From Planctomycetales bacterium ZRK34 (GTDB lineage Bacteria; Planctomycetota; Phycisphaerae; Phycisphaerales; Zrk34), in the NCBI GenBank assembly GCA_014873095.1, contig CP050848.1:4957850-5021849 (forward strand): a stretch of DNA of 64,000 nt, in the 5' to 3' direction. Under the pieces are notes generated by a model. The model was not told the origin of the DNA, made no database searches, and saw only the letters and a list, made by a program, of their open reading frames with translations. Both the position numbers and the translations under genes were made by a program. Position 1 is the first letter of the stretch, and each line of letters starts with the position of its first letter. Positions 18,333-26,850 of this stretch are shown here, one piece after another.

Positions 18333-19742
18333 TCACACCAGGCCGGCGGTGCCGGTGGCGATGGGTTCGCTGACGTACTCGCGGGGGTCGGTGACGTGGC
18401 CGGTGAGGGCGGAGGCGGCGACGGTCAGGGGGCTGGCGAGGTAGACGCCGGCTTCCTTGTGGCCCATGCGGCCGGGGAAGTTGCGGTTGGTGGTGCTGAT
18501 GCAGTTCAGCGGTTCGTTGAGGCGGCCGAAGGTGTCGGCGGGGCCGCCGAGGCAGGCGGCGCAACCGGAGGGGCCGACCTGGCAGCCGGCGTCTTCGAGC
18601 GTCTGCTGGATCGACTTTTCGTCGCCCGCCTTCAGTTCGCCGCGGATGTTCAGACGCTGCATGTCGGCGTGGACCTCGGTCGAGCCGGGCACGACGAACG
18701 TCGGAATCTTCACGTTATGACCATTCAGCAGCGAGGCGGCCATGATCATGTCGGTGATCTTGCCGCCGGTGCACGAACCGATGTAGGCCCGGTCGAGCTT
18801 GACGTCGGTGCAGTTGCGGGCGAGGTCCTTGTTGTCCGGGCTGTGGGGCTTGGCGACCAGCGGCTCGAGGGTGCCGAGGTCCCACTCGTGCTCGTAGCAG
18901 TACTCGGCGCCTTCGTCTTCGGTGACGACTTCCCACTCGGGGCGGTTGCTGCGGGCCTTGACGTAGTCGAGGGTCTTCTGGTCGACATCGCAGATGCCGT
19001 TCTTGCCGCCGGCCTCGATGGCCATGTTCGTCAGGGTCATGCGGTCTTCGAGGGTGAGGCTGCCGATGCCTTCGCCGGTGAAGTACATGCTCTTGTAGGT
19101 GGCGCCGGAAACGCTGATCTGCCCGATGACAGCGAGGATCAGATCCTTGGCCGTCAGGTAGGGCGGGATCTGCCCGTGGAAGGTGAACTTCATCGTCGGC
19201 GGGACTTTGAGCCAGGTCTTGCCGGTGCCGAGGGTGAAGGCGGCATCGGTGTTGCCCACGCCGGTGGCGAACTGCCCGAACGCGCCGGCCGTGCAGGTGT
19301 GCGAATCCGTGCCCAGGAGGATTTCACCGGGACGGAGATGACCTTCTTCGGGCAGGGCCTTGTGGCAGACACCCTTGTAGTTGGTCTTGGTCGGATCGCG
19401 ATAGGGGTTGGGCATGCCGGGTTCGTTTTTGACGAACTCGGGGTCGTAGTAGTACTGGATGCCCTGCTCGCGGACGAAGTCACGGAGAATCTGCACGTTG
19501 CGGTGGCAGATTTCGTTGGCGGTGAAGATGTAGTGATCGGGGATGATGACCACACGGGAGGGGTCCCAGACCTTGGCGTCCTTGCCGTACTGCTGGTGGA
19601 AGATACCGATGGTGCCCGGGCCGCAGACATCGTGGGTCATCAGGACGTCGACATCGACCCAGATGTTTTCACCGGGGGTGGCGTCGGCCTTGCCGGCGTG
19701 GCGGGCGAGTATCTTCTCGGTCATGGTCATCTTGCGTGCCAT
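18333..19742 (-). CDS. leuC: 3-isopropylmalate dehydratase large subunit
   Basis: A 469-residue aconitase-superfamily protein that isomerises isopropylmalate in leucine synthesis together with a small subunit. LLGTDSHTCTAGAFGQFATGVGNTD, AYIGSCTGGKITDM and QVGPSGCAACLGGPAD give the three cysteines of the 4Fe-4S cluster and the substrate residues. TNRNFPGRMG is also present. The length suits LeuC or a homoaconitase-like relative. No small-subunit gene lies in the window, so the partner is elsewhere. The FRG cassette follows closely downstream. Confidence 0.92.
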   Translation of the reverse strand: MARKMTMTEKILARHAGKADATPGENIWVDVDVLMTHDVCGPGTIGIFHQQYGKDAKVWDPSRVVIIPDHYIFTANEICHRNVQILRDFVREQGIQYYYDPEFVKNEPGMPNPYRDPTKTNYKGVCHKALPEEGHLRPGEILLGTDSHTCTAGAFGQFATGVGNTDAAFTLGTGKTWLKVPPTMKFTFHGQIPPYLTAKDLILAVIGQISVSGATYKSMYFTGEGIGSLTLEDRMTLTNMAIEAGGKNGICDVDQKTLDYVKARSNRPEWEVVTEDEGAEYCYEHEWDLGTLEPLVAKPHSPDNKDLARNCTDVKLDRAYIGSCTGGKITDMIMAASLLNGHNVKIPTFVVPGSTEVHADMQRLNIRGELKAGDEKSIQQTLEDAGCQVGPSGCAACLGGPADTFGRLNEPLNCISTTNRNFPGRMGHKEAGVYLASPLTVAASALTGHVTDPREYVSEPIATGTAGLV

Positions 19743-19879
19743 GGGGGCTCCTTGGGGAATACAGGGGAGAGGCTATTTTACCGCATTCGACGGCGAAAAT
19801 CCTCCGCGGCGTTTGTGGGCATTACAGCGGTGATTTCACACGTTACGATGGCATGATGCACATAACCAAGGAGCTGACG

Positions 19880-20722
19880 ATGCGACAACGCCTGGTGGTT
19901 ATTCTGATGTTGCTGGCGATGGTGGGTTTCGCGCAGGCGGCGACGGAGCCGGATGGGCAGAACAACGCCGAGGCGATCGCCAAGGCGAAGGCCGCCGCGG
20001 AGAAGGCGCAGCTTCAGGCGGATTTCGAGAAGTGGGCAGCGGGCAAGTCGGCGGATCAGCAGAAGTGGGAGCGGGTACTGGAGCAGGAGTTGGGTGGGTT
20101 TTACCTGCCGCTGTATCAGAAGGCGAAGGTGCGGTACACCCCGCCGCGTGAGACGGCTTGGGACTATGTCAAAGATGAGCCGGGGCTGCCGCGGGTGTTG
20201 CTGATTGGCGATTCGATTTCGCGGGGGTATACGACGGCAACGCGTCACAAACTGGCCGGGAAAGTGAACCTGCACCGGGCGCCCGCGAACTGCGGGCCGA
20301 CCACGTATGGGCTGGAACACTTCGATGCATGGCTCGGCGATGGCCAGTGGGACCTGATTCATTTCAACTTCGGCATTCACGATGTGAATCGGCGGTACAG
20401 TCACGAGAAGTATGCCGAGGCTTTGGAGCAGGTGGTCGAGCGTCTGGAAAAGACCGGGGCGAAGCTGGTGTGGGCAAGCTCGACGCCGCTTGGGTCAAGC
20501 GACTACCACGCCCAGGCGATCGATCAGTTCAACGCCATCGCCGCCGGCATCATGATCAAACACGGCATTGCAATCGACGATCTGAACGCGGCGATCAAAC
20601 CGCACGTCGAGCAGTGGCAGAACAAGAAAGACAAGTGCCACTTCGGCGGCGCGGGGTATGACTTTCTCGGGGATGTGGTGTCCAAGAAGATTCTGGCGGA
20701 ACTGGGCCGGGGCGGGTCGTGA
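19880..20722 (+). CDS. Secreted SGNH/GDSL-type hydrolase
   Basis: A 280-residue protein. ATG 19880 has AAGGAG 7 bp upstream and begins a signal peptide ending GFAQAA. After a helical, Ala/Lys-rich region at about 25-65 comes the SGNH domain: RVLLIGDSISRG (nucleophile Ser), NCGPTTYG (Gly/Asn), HFNFGIHDVNRRY, and a C-terminal CHFGGAGYDFLGD, in which the catalytic His/Asp would lie. Such enzymes deacylate carbohydrates or act as sialate O-acetylesterases. Substrate unknown. It diverges from leuC. Confidence 0.85.
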   Translation: MRQRLVVILMLLAMVGFAQAATEPDGQNNAEAIAKAKAAAEKAQLQADFEKWAAGKSADQQKWERVLEQELGGFYLPLYQKAKVRYTPPRETAWDYVKDEPGLPRVLLIGDSISRGYTTATRHKLAGKVNLHRAPANCGPTTYGLEHFDAWLGDGQWDLIHFNFGIHDVNRRYSHEKYAEALEQVVERLEKTGAKLVWASSTPLGSSDYHAQAIDQFNAIAAGIMIKHGIAIDDLNAAIKPHVEQWQNKKDKCHFGGAGYDFLGDVVSKKILAELGRGGS

Positions 20723-20785
20723 ACTTCTTTGCGGCGGCGGCGTCCTAAGATGTAAGGATCGCCGCACCACAACAGGAGTTGCATC

Positions 20786-21682
20786 ATGAAGCTATTGCCG
20801 AGGCTTCAGCGGATAGTCAGTGAGCTTTGGTTTGCATCACTGTGGCACAGCCGCCCCCGGCTGTGCGTATGCGGATTCCAGCACAGCCGAGGGCGGCTGT
20901 GCCACAGCGCTGTAACGGTCGGGGTGATGATGTTTGTGGGATTGCTGGGTGGAACGCTCAAGGCCCAGCAGGACGACGCGGTGGCGGCGCTGCGGGCCGA
21001 GTTGACGGCTGTCCGTCAGGAGCTGGCACAGACCCAGCTTGATCTGCAAAAAGCCCTGTCCGACCTGGCCGAGGTGCGGCAGTACCTGCAGGCGGAGGAT
21101 ACCGACAAGCAGATCGCCGAGTGGCGCAAGCAGCGGGCGGCCTACGAGGCTGAACGCAAGCAACTGGCTGTTGAGCGACGCAAACTCGACGCGGCGCGGG
21201 CGGCCCTGCGCGACCAGTCGCAGGTGGTGCAGCAGCGACTGCGCGATGAGCCGCCGCCGCCGGTGACGGTCGATCCGAACAAGCCGCGCTGGCAGGTGGA
21301 TTACAAGATCGCGGTGATCCAGACGGGGCTGGTCAGCGAGTCGGTCTACATCGACCCGGTCGAAGGCGAGGTGTTGCTGGACCGCTATCCGGATATCGAC
21401 CGCAAGCACATCATGGTCCGCGGGACATGGCAGAACCGCTCGGCCGCCTCGTGGCGGTACACGTTTGAAATCCGCATCGCCGACAAGATCGGCCGCATCA
21501 TCGGCCACTGGCGCTACCAGACCCCGGTGCTCGACCCCAACGCGCTGCACGAGTTCGAAGTCAAAGTCCCCGTCACGGATGTGGCCTACATCAAGCACTA
21601 CCAGATCGGCAACATCGAATCCGATCGCCCCGATGCGCAGCAGCCGCAACCCCAGCCCGCGGGTCAACCCGCCGGTCAATGA
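20786..21682 (+). CDS. Coiled-coil exported protein with REP-like element inside its 5' end
   Basis: A 298-residue protein of unknown function. AGGAG 8 bp upstream supports ATG 20786. Codons 19-41 are formed by the 67-bp repeat copy C, reading WHSRPRLCVCGFQHSRGRLCHS. A plausible export signal follows (VTVGVMMFVGLLGGTLKAQ), then a coiled coil at about 70-155 rich in Glu, Gln and Arg, and a C-terminal beta-rich domain (KPRWQVDYKIAVIQTGLVSESVYIDP, WRYTFEIRIADKIGRIIGHWRYQ). Translation could also begin at GTG or ATG codons near 20922-20928, which would remove the repeat. The tail is Gln/Pro-rich. Confidence 0.7.
   Translation: MKLLPRLQRIVSELWFASLWHSRPRLCVCGFQHSRGRLCHSAVTVGVMMFVGLLGGTLKAQQDDAVAALRAELTAVRQELAQTQLDLQKALSDLAEVRQYLQAEDTDKQIAEWRKQRAAYEAERKQLAVERRKLDAARAALRDQSQVVQQRLRDEPPPPVTVDPNKPRWQVDYKIAVIQTGLVSESVYIDPVEGEVLLDRYPDIDRKHIMVRGTWQNRSAASWRYTFEIRIADKIGRIIGHWRYQTPVLDPNALHEFEVKVPVTDVAYIKHYQIGNIESDRPDAQQPQPQPAGQPAGQ
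20841..20907. repeat. 67-bp double-hairpin REP/BIME-like element, copy C, inside an ORF
   Basis: Same arms and exact length as the other copies, with spacer GTATGCGGATTCCA, whose reverse complement resembles the copy A spacer. It lies within the start of the gene at 20786 and leaves the reading frame open through its whole length. Confidence 0.9.
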
Positions 21683-21738
21683 CGCATGCTGTAATCAACC
21701 GGTCTTTCAGCGACGGCGTCGGCGACGTAGCGGCGGAA

Positions 21739-21813
21739 TCATATCGCCTTAGGCATCACCGTCACCGCGGCGCACAGCAGGACCAGCATCGCCAGTGACA
21801 AACTCCTCTTCAT
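21739..21813 (-). CDS. 24-residue hydrophobic peptide with perfect ribosome site
   Basis: An ORF encoding MKRSLSLAMLVLLCAAVTVM plus four residues, preceded by AAAGGAGG at 7 bp spacing, one of the strongest ribosome sites in the window. It has a basic start and one hydrophobic stretch, like a bare signal peptide or a single-pass membrane peptide; the Cys in LVLLCAA could be a lipid site but the lipobox is poor. It lies between the coiled-coil gene and the Amt kinase, converging with the former and diverging from the latter. Function unknown. Confidence 0.5.
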   Translation of the reverse strand: MKRSLSLAMLVLLCAAVTVMPKAI

Positions 21814-22113
21814 GATGCAGCCTCCTTTTGAATTGCCCGCCTTCGCTCACCACAATACAAGTAGATGCGAAAATAATATTTCACTGCTGCATGGTCAGTT
21901 TGTGCAAGGCAATTTTGACACACCGGCCCTCGCCTGTGCTGCGCATCGATTGTGCAATGGCAAGTTATCCGACGTCCGTCTGCGCAAACATGCGGCAACT
22001 TGCGTGGGGGATATGCGTAATTGCCTGTACACATTGTAGTTTTATAAAGTCACATCAATCCGCGGCCGATGAAATTCCGGGTTTCGACGGGACACGATTT
22101 ACCGAGGGAAGCC
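21814..22113. other. AT-richer region between the small peptide and the Amt-kinase gene
   Basis: About 300 bp with lower GC than the surroundings. The open frames on either strand show no ribosome site or protein-like composition. The region probably carries divergent promoters for the small peptide and the Amt sensor kinase. An in-frame ATG at 22069 precedes the chosen GTG start of the kinase. Confidence 0.4.
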
Positions 22114-24270
22114 GTGGAAAATATCAACCTGCTGGACATGCTCTGGGTGCTGCTGTCGGCCGTTTTGGTTTTCTCGATGCAGGCGGGTTTTCTCTGCCTC
22201 GAGGCCGGCCTCACGCGCAGCAAAAACTCCATCAACGTCGCGATCAAAAACGTCACCGACTTCGGACTCAGCATGGTGCTGTTCTGGGCGGCCGGTTACG
22301 CGATCATGTTCGGCGTGTCATACGCCGGCTGGTTTGGCACGACCGGATTTCTCGTCTCGCTGGACGATCCCTGGAACGTGTCGATGTTTCTGTTTCAGGT
22401 CGCCTTCGCCGGCACGGCCGTGACGATCGTCAGCGGCGCCGTGGCCGAGCGCGTTCGGTTCGGCGCCTACCTGATGATGACCGCCCTGGTCGCCGGGGTG
22501 ATCTACCCCGTCTTCGGGCACTGGGCGTGGAACGAAAACGGCTGGTTGCATCAGCTCGGGTTTGTCGACTTCGCCGGCTCGACCGTCGTCCACAGCGTCG
22601 GCGGTTGGGCCTCGCTGGCAGCCGTCATGATCATCGGTCCGCGCACCGGTCGCTTCGGGGCCGACGGGGCGGTGCATGAAGTGTCTGCTTCGAATCTGCC
22701 GCTGGCGATGCTTGGCGTGTTGATTCTCTGGTTCGGGTGGATCGGCTTCAACGGCGGGTCGACGCTCGCGTTCAACGAGCACGTGCCCGGCATCATCGCC
22801 AACACCGTCCTCGCCGCCGCCGCCGGGATGTGCGTTTCCATCGCCGTCGACTACCTGCTCAAAAGCTACCCGCATCCGTCCAGCGTCATCAACGGCGTGC
22901 TCGGCGGGCTGGTCGCCATCACCGCCAACTGCCACTGCGTCGCCGCCGGCAGTGCGATCATCATCGGGGCCGTCGGCGCGGTCGTGGCCCTGTTGATCGG
23001 CCGCCAGCTCGAACGCATGCGCATCGACGATGTCGTTGCCGCCGTGCCTGTGCACATGGGCGCCGGCGTGTGGGGCACGCTCGCCGTGGCCATCTTCGGT
23101 GAATCGCACCTGATCGGCACGGGCCTGCCCTTCATGCAGCAGTTCAGCGTGCAGGTGCTCGGCGCCGCCGTCTGCTTCGGGCTCACCTTCACCGTCACCT
23201 GGATCACACTCACACTACTCAACCGCGTCGTCCGCCTTCGCGTCAACGAGCAGGAAGAGTTCATCGGCCTCAATGCCGCCGAGCACCACGCCACCACCGA
23301 GCTGTTCGACTTCGTCAACACCATCGAGTACCAGGCCCGCACGATGGACCTATCGCTCCGCGCCCCGGTTGAGCCTTTCACCGAGGTCGGGCAGATCGCC
23401 GATCGCTACAACGGCCTCATGGATAAACTCCAGCAGTCCACCACCGACATCGAAGAACTCCGCACCACCGAAAAGCTTCTCCGCGAAGCCAACGGCCGCG
23501 CCGAGGCCGCCTCGCAGGCGAAAAGCGAATTCCTCGCCAACATGTCGCATGAAATCCGCACGCCGCTGCACGGCATCCTCAGCTTCGCCGGCTTCGGGAT
23601 CAAACGCGCCACGACCAAACCCGAGAAAGTCGGCGAGTACTTCACGAAGATCGACACCTCCGCCCGCCGCCTGCTGCTGCTGGTCAACGATCTGCTGGAC
23701 GTCTCCAAACTCGAGGCCGGCAAGATGGTCTTCCATTACGAGCTGCGCGACCTGGGCACAACCGTCGCCGCTGTGGTTGATGAATTCGACTCGCTGCTGT
23801 CGGAGCGCGAGATGCGCGTTCAGTACCACAAGCCTGATGAGCTGATGCGCGCCGAGATCGATCATCTGAAAATCATGCAGGTGGTCCGCAACCTTGTGAA
23901 CAACGCCATCAAGTTCTCACCCGCCGGCACCGCCATCGAAATCGACATGCAGCGCACCGGCGAGTCGATCCGCATCCGGGTCCGCGACCACGGCGACGGC
24001 ATTCCCAAAGATGAGCTGGAAACGATCTTCGACAAGTTCATTCAGTCGTCGACCACCAAGTCGGGCGCCGGCGGCACCGGGCTGGGCCTGGCGATCTGCG
24101 CCGAAATCGTGCGCGGCCACCACGGACGCATCTGGGCTGAAAACTCCGATGAGGGTGGGGCGTGTTTCAACGTCGTGATTCCGATGAAACAGCCGCGGGA
24201 AGTGCCAGCCGAGCCGTCCGCCTGGCGTCAGTCGTCCGTCGAACAGTCCGCCGATACCGCTACGGATTAA
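22114..24270 (+). CDS. Ammonium-transporter domain fused to sensor histidine kinase
   Basis: A 718-residue fusion. Residues 1-390 form an Amt/Rh channel: MLWVLLSAVLVFSMQAGFLCLEAG, GHWAWNENGWL, DFAGSTVVHSVGG with the first pore His at about 160, and AAVPVHMGAGVWGT with the second at about 314. A linker leads to a HisKA domain (SHEIRTPLHG, phospho-acceptor His about 479) and a HATPase domain (NNAIKFSPAG, DHGDGIP, GTGLGLAICAEIVRGHHG). GTG 22114 is chosen because GAGGGAA lies 4 bp upstream; ATG 22069 has none. It likely senses ammonium and phosphorylates the response regulator encoded 18 bp downstream. A similar Amt-kinase is known in the planctomycete Kuenenia. Confidence 0.93.
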   Translation: MENINLLDMLWVLLSAVLVFSMQAGFLCLEAGLTRSKNSINVAIKNVTDFGLSMVLFWAAGYAIMFGVSYAGWFGTTGFLVSLDDPWNVSMFLFQVAFAGTAVTIVSGAVAERVRFGAYLMMTALVAGVIYPVFGHWAWNENGWLHQLGFVDFAGSTVVHSVGGWASLAAVMIIGPRTGRFGADGAVHEVSASNLPLAMLGVLILWFGWIGFNGGSTLAFNEHVPGIIANTVLAAAAGMCVSIAVDYLLKSYPHPSSVINGVLGGLVAITANCHCVAAGSAIIIGAVGAVVALLIGRQLERMRIDDVVAAVPVHMGAGVWGTLAVAIFGESHLIGTGLPFMQQFSVQVLGAAVCFGLTFTVTWITLTLLNRVVRLRVNEQEEFIGLNAAEHHATTELFDFVNTIEYQARTMDLSLRAPVEPFTEVGQIADRYNGLMDKLQQSTTDIEELRTTEKLLREANGRAEAASQAKSEFLANMSHEIRTPLHGILSFAGFGIKRATTKPEKVGEYFTKIDTSARRLLLLVNDLLDVSKLEAGKMVFHYELRDLGTTVAAVVDEFDSLLSEREMRVQYHKPDELMRAEIDHLKIMQVVRNLVNNAIKFSPAGTAIEIDMQRTGESIRIRVRDHGDGIPKDELETIFDKFIQSSTTKSGAGGTGLGLAICAEIVRGHHGRIWAENSDEGGACFNVVIPMKQPREVPAEPSAWRQSSVEQSADTATD

Positions 24271-24288
24271 TCTCCTGGGGGATTTGTT

Positions 24289-25437
24289 ATGCAACAGAAC
24301 AATCAGCCGCTGATCAACAACACCGTCCTCGTCGTCGATGATGACGAGGTCAACCGTGAGATCCTCACCGAGATACTCGACGACGACTACAACCTGATCG
24401 TCACCGCCAGCGGCGAGCAGGCCCTGGACGTGCTCGACCACGGCCCCGCGCTCGTGCTGCTGGACATCATGATGCCGGGGATCGACGGCTACGAAACCTG
24501 CCGCCGCATCAAAGAGCTGGCCGGCCCCGATCGGCGGTCGCCGCATGTCATTCTGGTATCCGCCAAGGCTTCGACCACCGAGCGCGTGCGGGGGTACGAA
24601 GCCGGCGCTGACGACTATCTGGTCAAACCTTTCGACGAAGACGAACTGCTGGCCAAGGTGCGCGTTCAGCTTCGACTCTACGATGCGCTGTCGCGCCTCG
24701 ACCGCGCCAATGCCCACAACGCCGCACGCGCCGATGTGCTCGAAAATGTGGTCGAAGAACAGAGCCGCGAAATCGCCGACTCACGTGACCTGGTCGTGTT
24801 CGCTCTGGCCAAGCTGGCTGAGTCCCGCGACCCCGAAACCGGCGCGCACCTCGAACGCATCCGCGCCTACTGTCAGATTCTCGCCGAGCAGCTCGCAGCC
24901 GACAGTCCCTACGCGCCGCTGATCGATCAGGCATTCATCGATGCGATCTACCTCGCCAGTCCGCTGCACGACATCGGCAAGGTCGGCATCCCCGATGCCA
25001 TCCTGCTCAAACCCGGTCGTCTCACCAACGAGGAGTACGACCTGATGAAGCACCACACCGACATCGGCGCCGACGCGCTCGAAGAAGTGGCCGGCCATTC
25101 GACCGGCGGGGGCTTCCTGTCGATGGCCATCGAGATCGCCCGCTCCCACCACGAAAAGTTCGACGGCACCGGCTACCCCAACGGCATCAGCGGACATGAA
25201 ATCCCGCTCTCCGCCCGCATCACTGCCGTCGCCGATGTGTTCGACGCCCTGACCAGCGTCCGCGTGTACAAGTCCGCCTTCGGCCCGACCGTCGCCCGAT
25301 CCATGATCGAAAACGACTCCGGCACGCACTTCGATCCTGTCGTTGTCGAAGCCTTCTGCAAACGCTTCGACGACTTCTGCGAGATCCGTCAGCACATGAA
25401 CGACGAAGCTGTCCAAAGCACCCCCAGCGCCGCCTGA
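24289..25437 (+). CDS. Response regulator with HD-GYP c-di-GMP phosphodiesterase domain
   Basis: A 382-residue protein with a receiver domain at about 12-130 (VLVVDDDEVNRE; phospho-Asp 59 in LLDIMMPG; Lys in LVKPFD), a helical linker and an HD-GYP domain at about 165-365. The metal site HDIGKVGIPDAIL starts at residue 227, and HHEKFDGTGYPNG gives the GYP at about 295-297. HD-GYP enzymes break down cyclic di-GMP. It sits 18 bp after the Amt-kinase and is its obvious partner, so ammonium would control c-di-GMP level. Confidence 0.93.
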   Translation: MQQNNQPLINNTVLVVDDDEVNREILTEILDDDYNLIVTASGEQALDVLDHGPALVLLDIMMPGIDGYETCRRIKELAGPDRRSPHVILVSAKASTTERVRGYEAGADDYLVKPFDEDELLAKVRVQLRLYDALSRLDRANAHNAARADVLENVVEEQSREIADSRDLVVFALAKLAESRDPETGAHLERIRAYCQILAEQLAADSPYAPLIDQAFIDAIYLASPLHDIGKVGIPDAILLKPGRLTNEEYDLMKHHTDIGADALEEVAGHSTGGGFLSMAIEIARSHHEKFDGTGYPNGISGHEIPLSARITAVADVFDALTSVRVYKSAFGPTVARSMIENDSGTHFDPVVVEAFCKRFDDFCEIRQHMNDEAVQSTPSAA

Positions 25438-25453
25438 TCCCCCTCAACCCAAG

Positions 25454-25506
25454 CCCGATGCTGAGCGCAGCGAAGCGTCGGGGTACCAACGCGTCGGGGT
25501 ATCAAC
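25454..25506. repeat. Hairpin plus 16-bp tandem repeat between convergent genes
   Basis: CCCGATGCT (25454-25462) pairs with AGCGTCGGG (25474-25482), allowing one G-T pair, with an 11-base loop. Two copies of GCGTCGGGGTAYCAAC, one mismatch apart, occupy 25475-25490 and 25491-25506. The structure lies between the convergent HD-GYP and AlkD-like genes, overlaps the stop codon of the latter and may end transcription. Confidence 0.5.
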
Positions 25507-26203
25507 GCCCCGGCTTCTTCTTCCCAAACTCCCGAATCGCATCGCGCCCGATCCACCGGGCCGCCGGCGTATCCAGTTCAACAATCCGCTGCGCCTCGAC
25601 CATCGCCAGGTCATGTAGCGTCGCATTGCGTTTGCCGATCTGCCGCAGCGCCCAATTGGCCGCCTTCTTCACGAAGTTCCGTTCATCATCACATTCGCGT
25701 TTGATCGTCGACAGAAACATGCAGAACACCGCATCATCCAGCTCCTTGCGATGCACCGCCAGTCCCGCCATCAGCACAAACCCCGCCCGCTTGATGTACT
25801 CCGCCTTGTGCCGCGACCACTTCATCGCCTGCACGATCGCCAGATCGCCTGGCGTCCGATCAAACAGGTTGCAACAGCAGTTATCTACCAGCGCCCAATT
25901 GTCGAAATCCTTCGCCCACCGCTGCATCTGCTCCCGCGTCACCTGCTTCGGGTCATCGACCAGCGCCGCCACCATCCGCGCCTCCAACACCGGCATCGCC
26001 CACAGCGCCTCCGCCAGATCATGCCGCCGCCGATAGGGCTTGGCGATTGCCCGCATCCCCGGCATCGTGACCCCCAGTTGCTCGACGTTTGAAGTGATTC
26101 CAAACCGCCGCTGCCCCGCAACATGCTCATCGCTGCGCCGCGCGCGCAACCCCGCCACGATCCCCTCCGCCTCCCGCCGCACTTCATCCGTCAAGTCACG
26201 CAT
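25502..26203 (-). CDS. AlkD-like DNA alkylation repair HEAT-repeat protein
   Basis: A 233-residue helical-repeat protein of the DNA alkylation repair family. Marks are GVTMPGMRAIAKPYRRRHDLAEALW, EARMVAALVDDP, DFDNWALVDNCCCNLFDRTP, KWSRHKAEYIKRAGFVLMAGLAVH and ERNFVKKAANWALRQIGKRN, where the family has W.....WD.VD and FV.KA..WALR. Such proteins excise N3- and N7-alkylated bases. It stands alone, convergent with the HD-GYP gene. Confidence 0.85.
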   Translation of the reverse strand: MRDLTDEVRREAEGIVAGLRARRSDEHVAGQRRFGITSNVEQLGVTMPGMRAIAKPYRRRHDLAEALWAMPVLEARMVAALVDDPKQVTREQMQRWAKDFDNWALVDNCCCNLFDRTPGDLAIVQAMKWSRHKAEYIKRAGFVLMAGLAVHRKELDDAVFCMFLSTIKRECDDERNFVKKAANWALRQIGKRNATLHDLAMVEAQRIVELDTPAARWIGRDAIREFGKKKPGR

Positions 26204-26394
26204 CGTGCAGGTAATCGTACATCAAAATCAAATGACCATGCACGGTCATTTGTTCATCTAACAAAGTTCTGCTTATCAAGAGGGGCGTCTCATACTTCTA
26301 CCATGGAAAGTTGCCCGGAGGATGGGTTTCATGGCATGTCCTCTTTCGCGGTATGGTACCATGGCCCTGTCGGTGACTTTCGGGATGTGTGACA

Positions 26395-26850
26395 ATGAGC
26401 TATCGCATAAGAATGGTGTCACGGATCGGATTTCGGGTGCCTTGCCGACTGGTTTACGGGGAGCAGTCAATCGATGTGGTCGATGGCGGTGGCGGGAGCT
26501 TCACACGGCTGGCATGGGAGATGTTCGAGCGGCGGTTTGAAATGGTCTGCCGTTGGTACGGGGCATACGAGATTCGGCGTGACGGGCAGGTGATGTGGCG
26601 CGGACGACCGGCGGGAATGTCGAAGTGGGGAGCGGTTATCTGGCACGGCGGCGACCAGCAGGGTGAGGTTCGGGCTGAGTGTTGTCGGGTGGTACAGCGG
26701 GACATGGGTATTGTGTCGACATTGATGGTGGCGAGGACTCGATCATGGTCGTGGACGATGGATGTGGTTGGCCGACGCGATTTGATTGAGTCGGGCGGGA
26801 TCGGCATGCTGATGACGAGGTTCAGCAGGGGGTCGGATCCGGCTCAGTAG
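26395..26850 (+). CDS. Unknown protein, possible orphan
   Basis: A 151-residue ORF opening MSYRIRMVSRIGFRVPCRLVYG and rich in Arg, Trp and Gly. A GTG lies 6 bp upstream in frame. No ribosome site, export signal or known motif is visible. The opposite strand also has a 117-codon open frame here, but its Pro/Ser/Arg/His bias looks like a shadow. I keep this ORF at low confidence because the gap would otherwise be over 1 kb. Confidence 0.35.
   Translation: MSYRIRMVSRIGFRVPCRLVYGEQSIDVVDGGGGSFTRLAWEMFERRFEMVCRWYGAYEIRRDGQVMWRGRPAGMSKWGAVIWHGGDQQGEVRAECCRVVQRDMGIVSTLMVARTRSWSWTMDVVGRRDLIESGGIGMLMTRFSRGSDPAQ

Noticed and set aside
18396..19856. 486-codon plus-strand ORF covering leuC
   Set aside because: It is antisense to an intact leuC, is made mostly of Gly, Ala, Val, Asp and Glu and has no ribosome site.
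26454..26807. 117-codon minus-strand ORF opposite the unknown protein at 26.4 kb
   Set aside because: Pro/Ser/Thr/Arg/His bias typical of an antisense shadow and no start signals.
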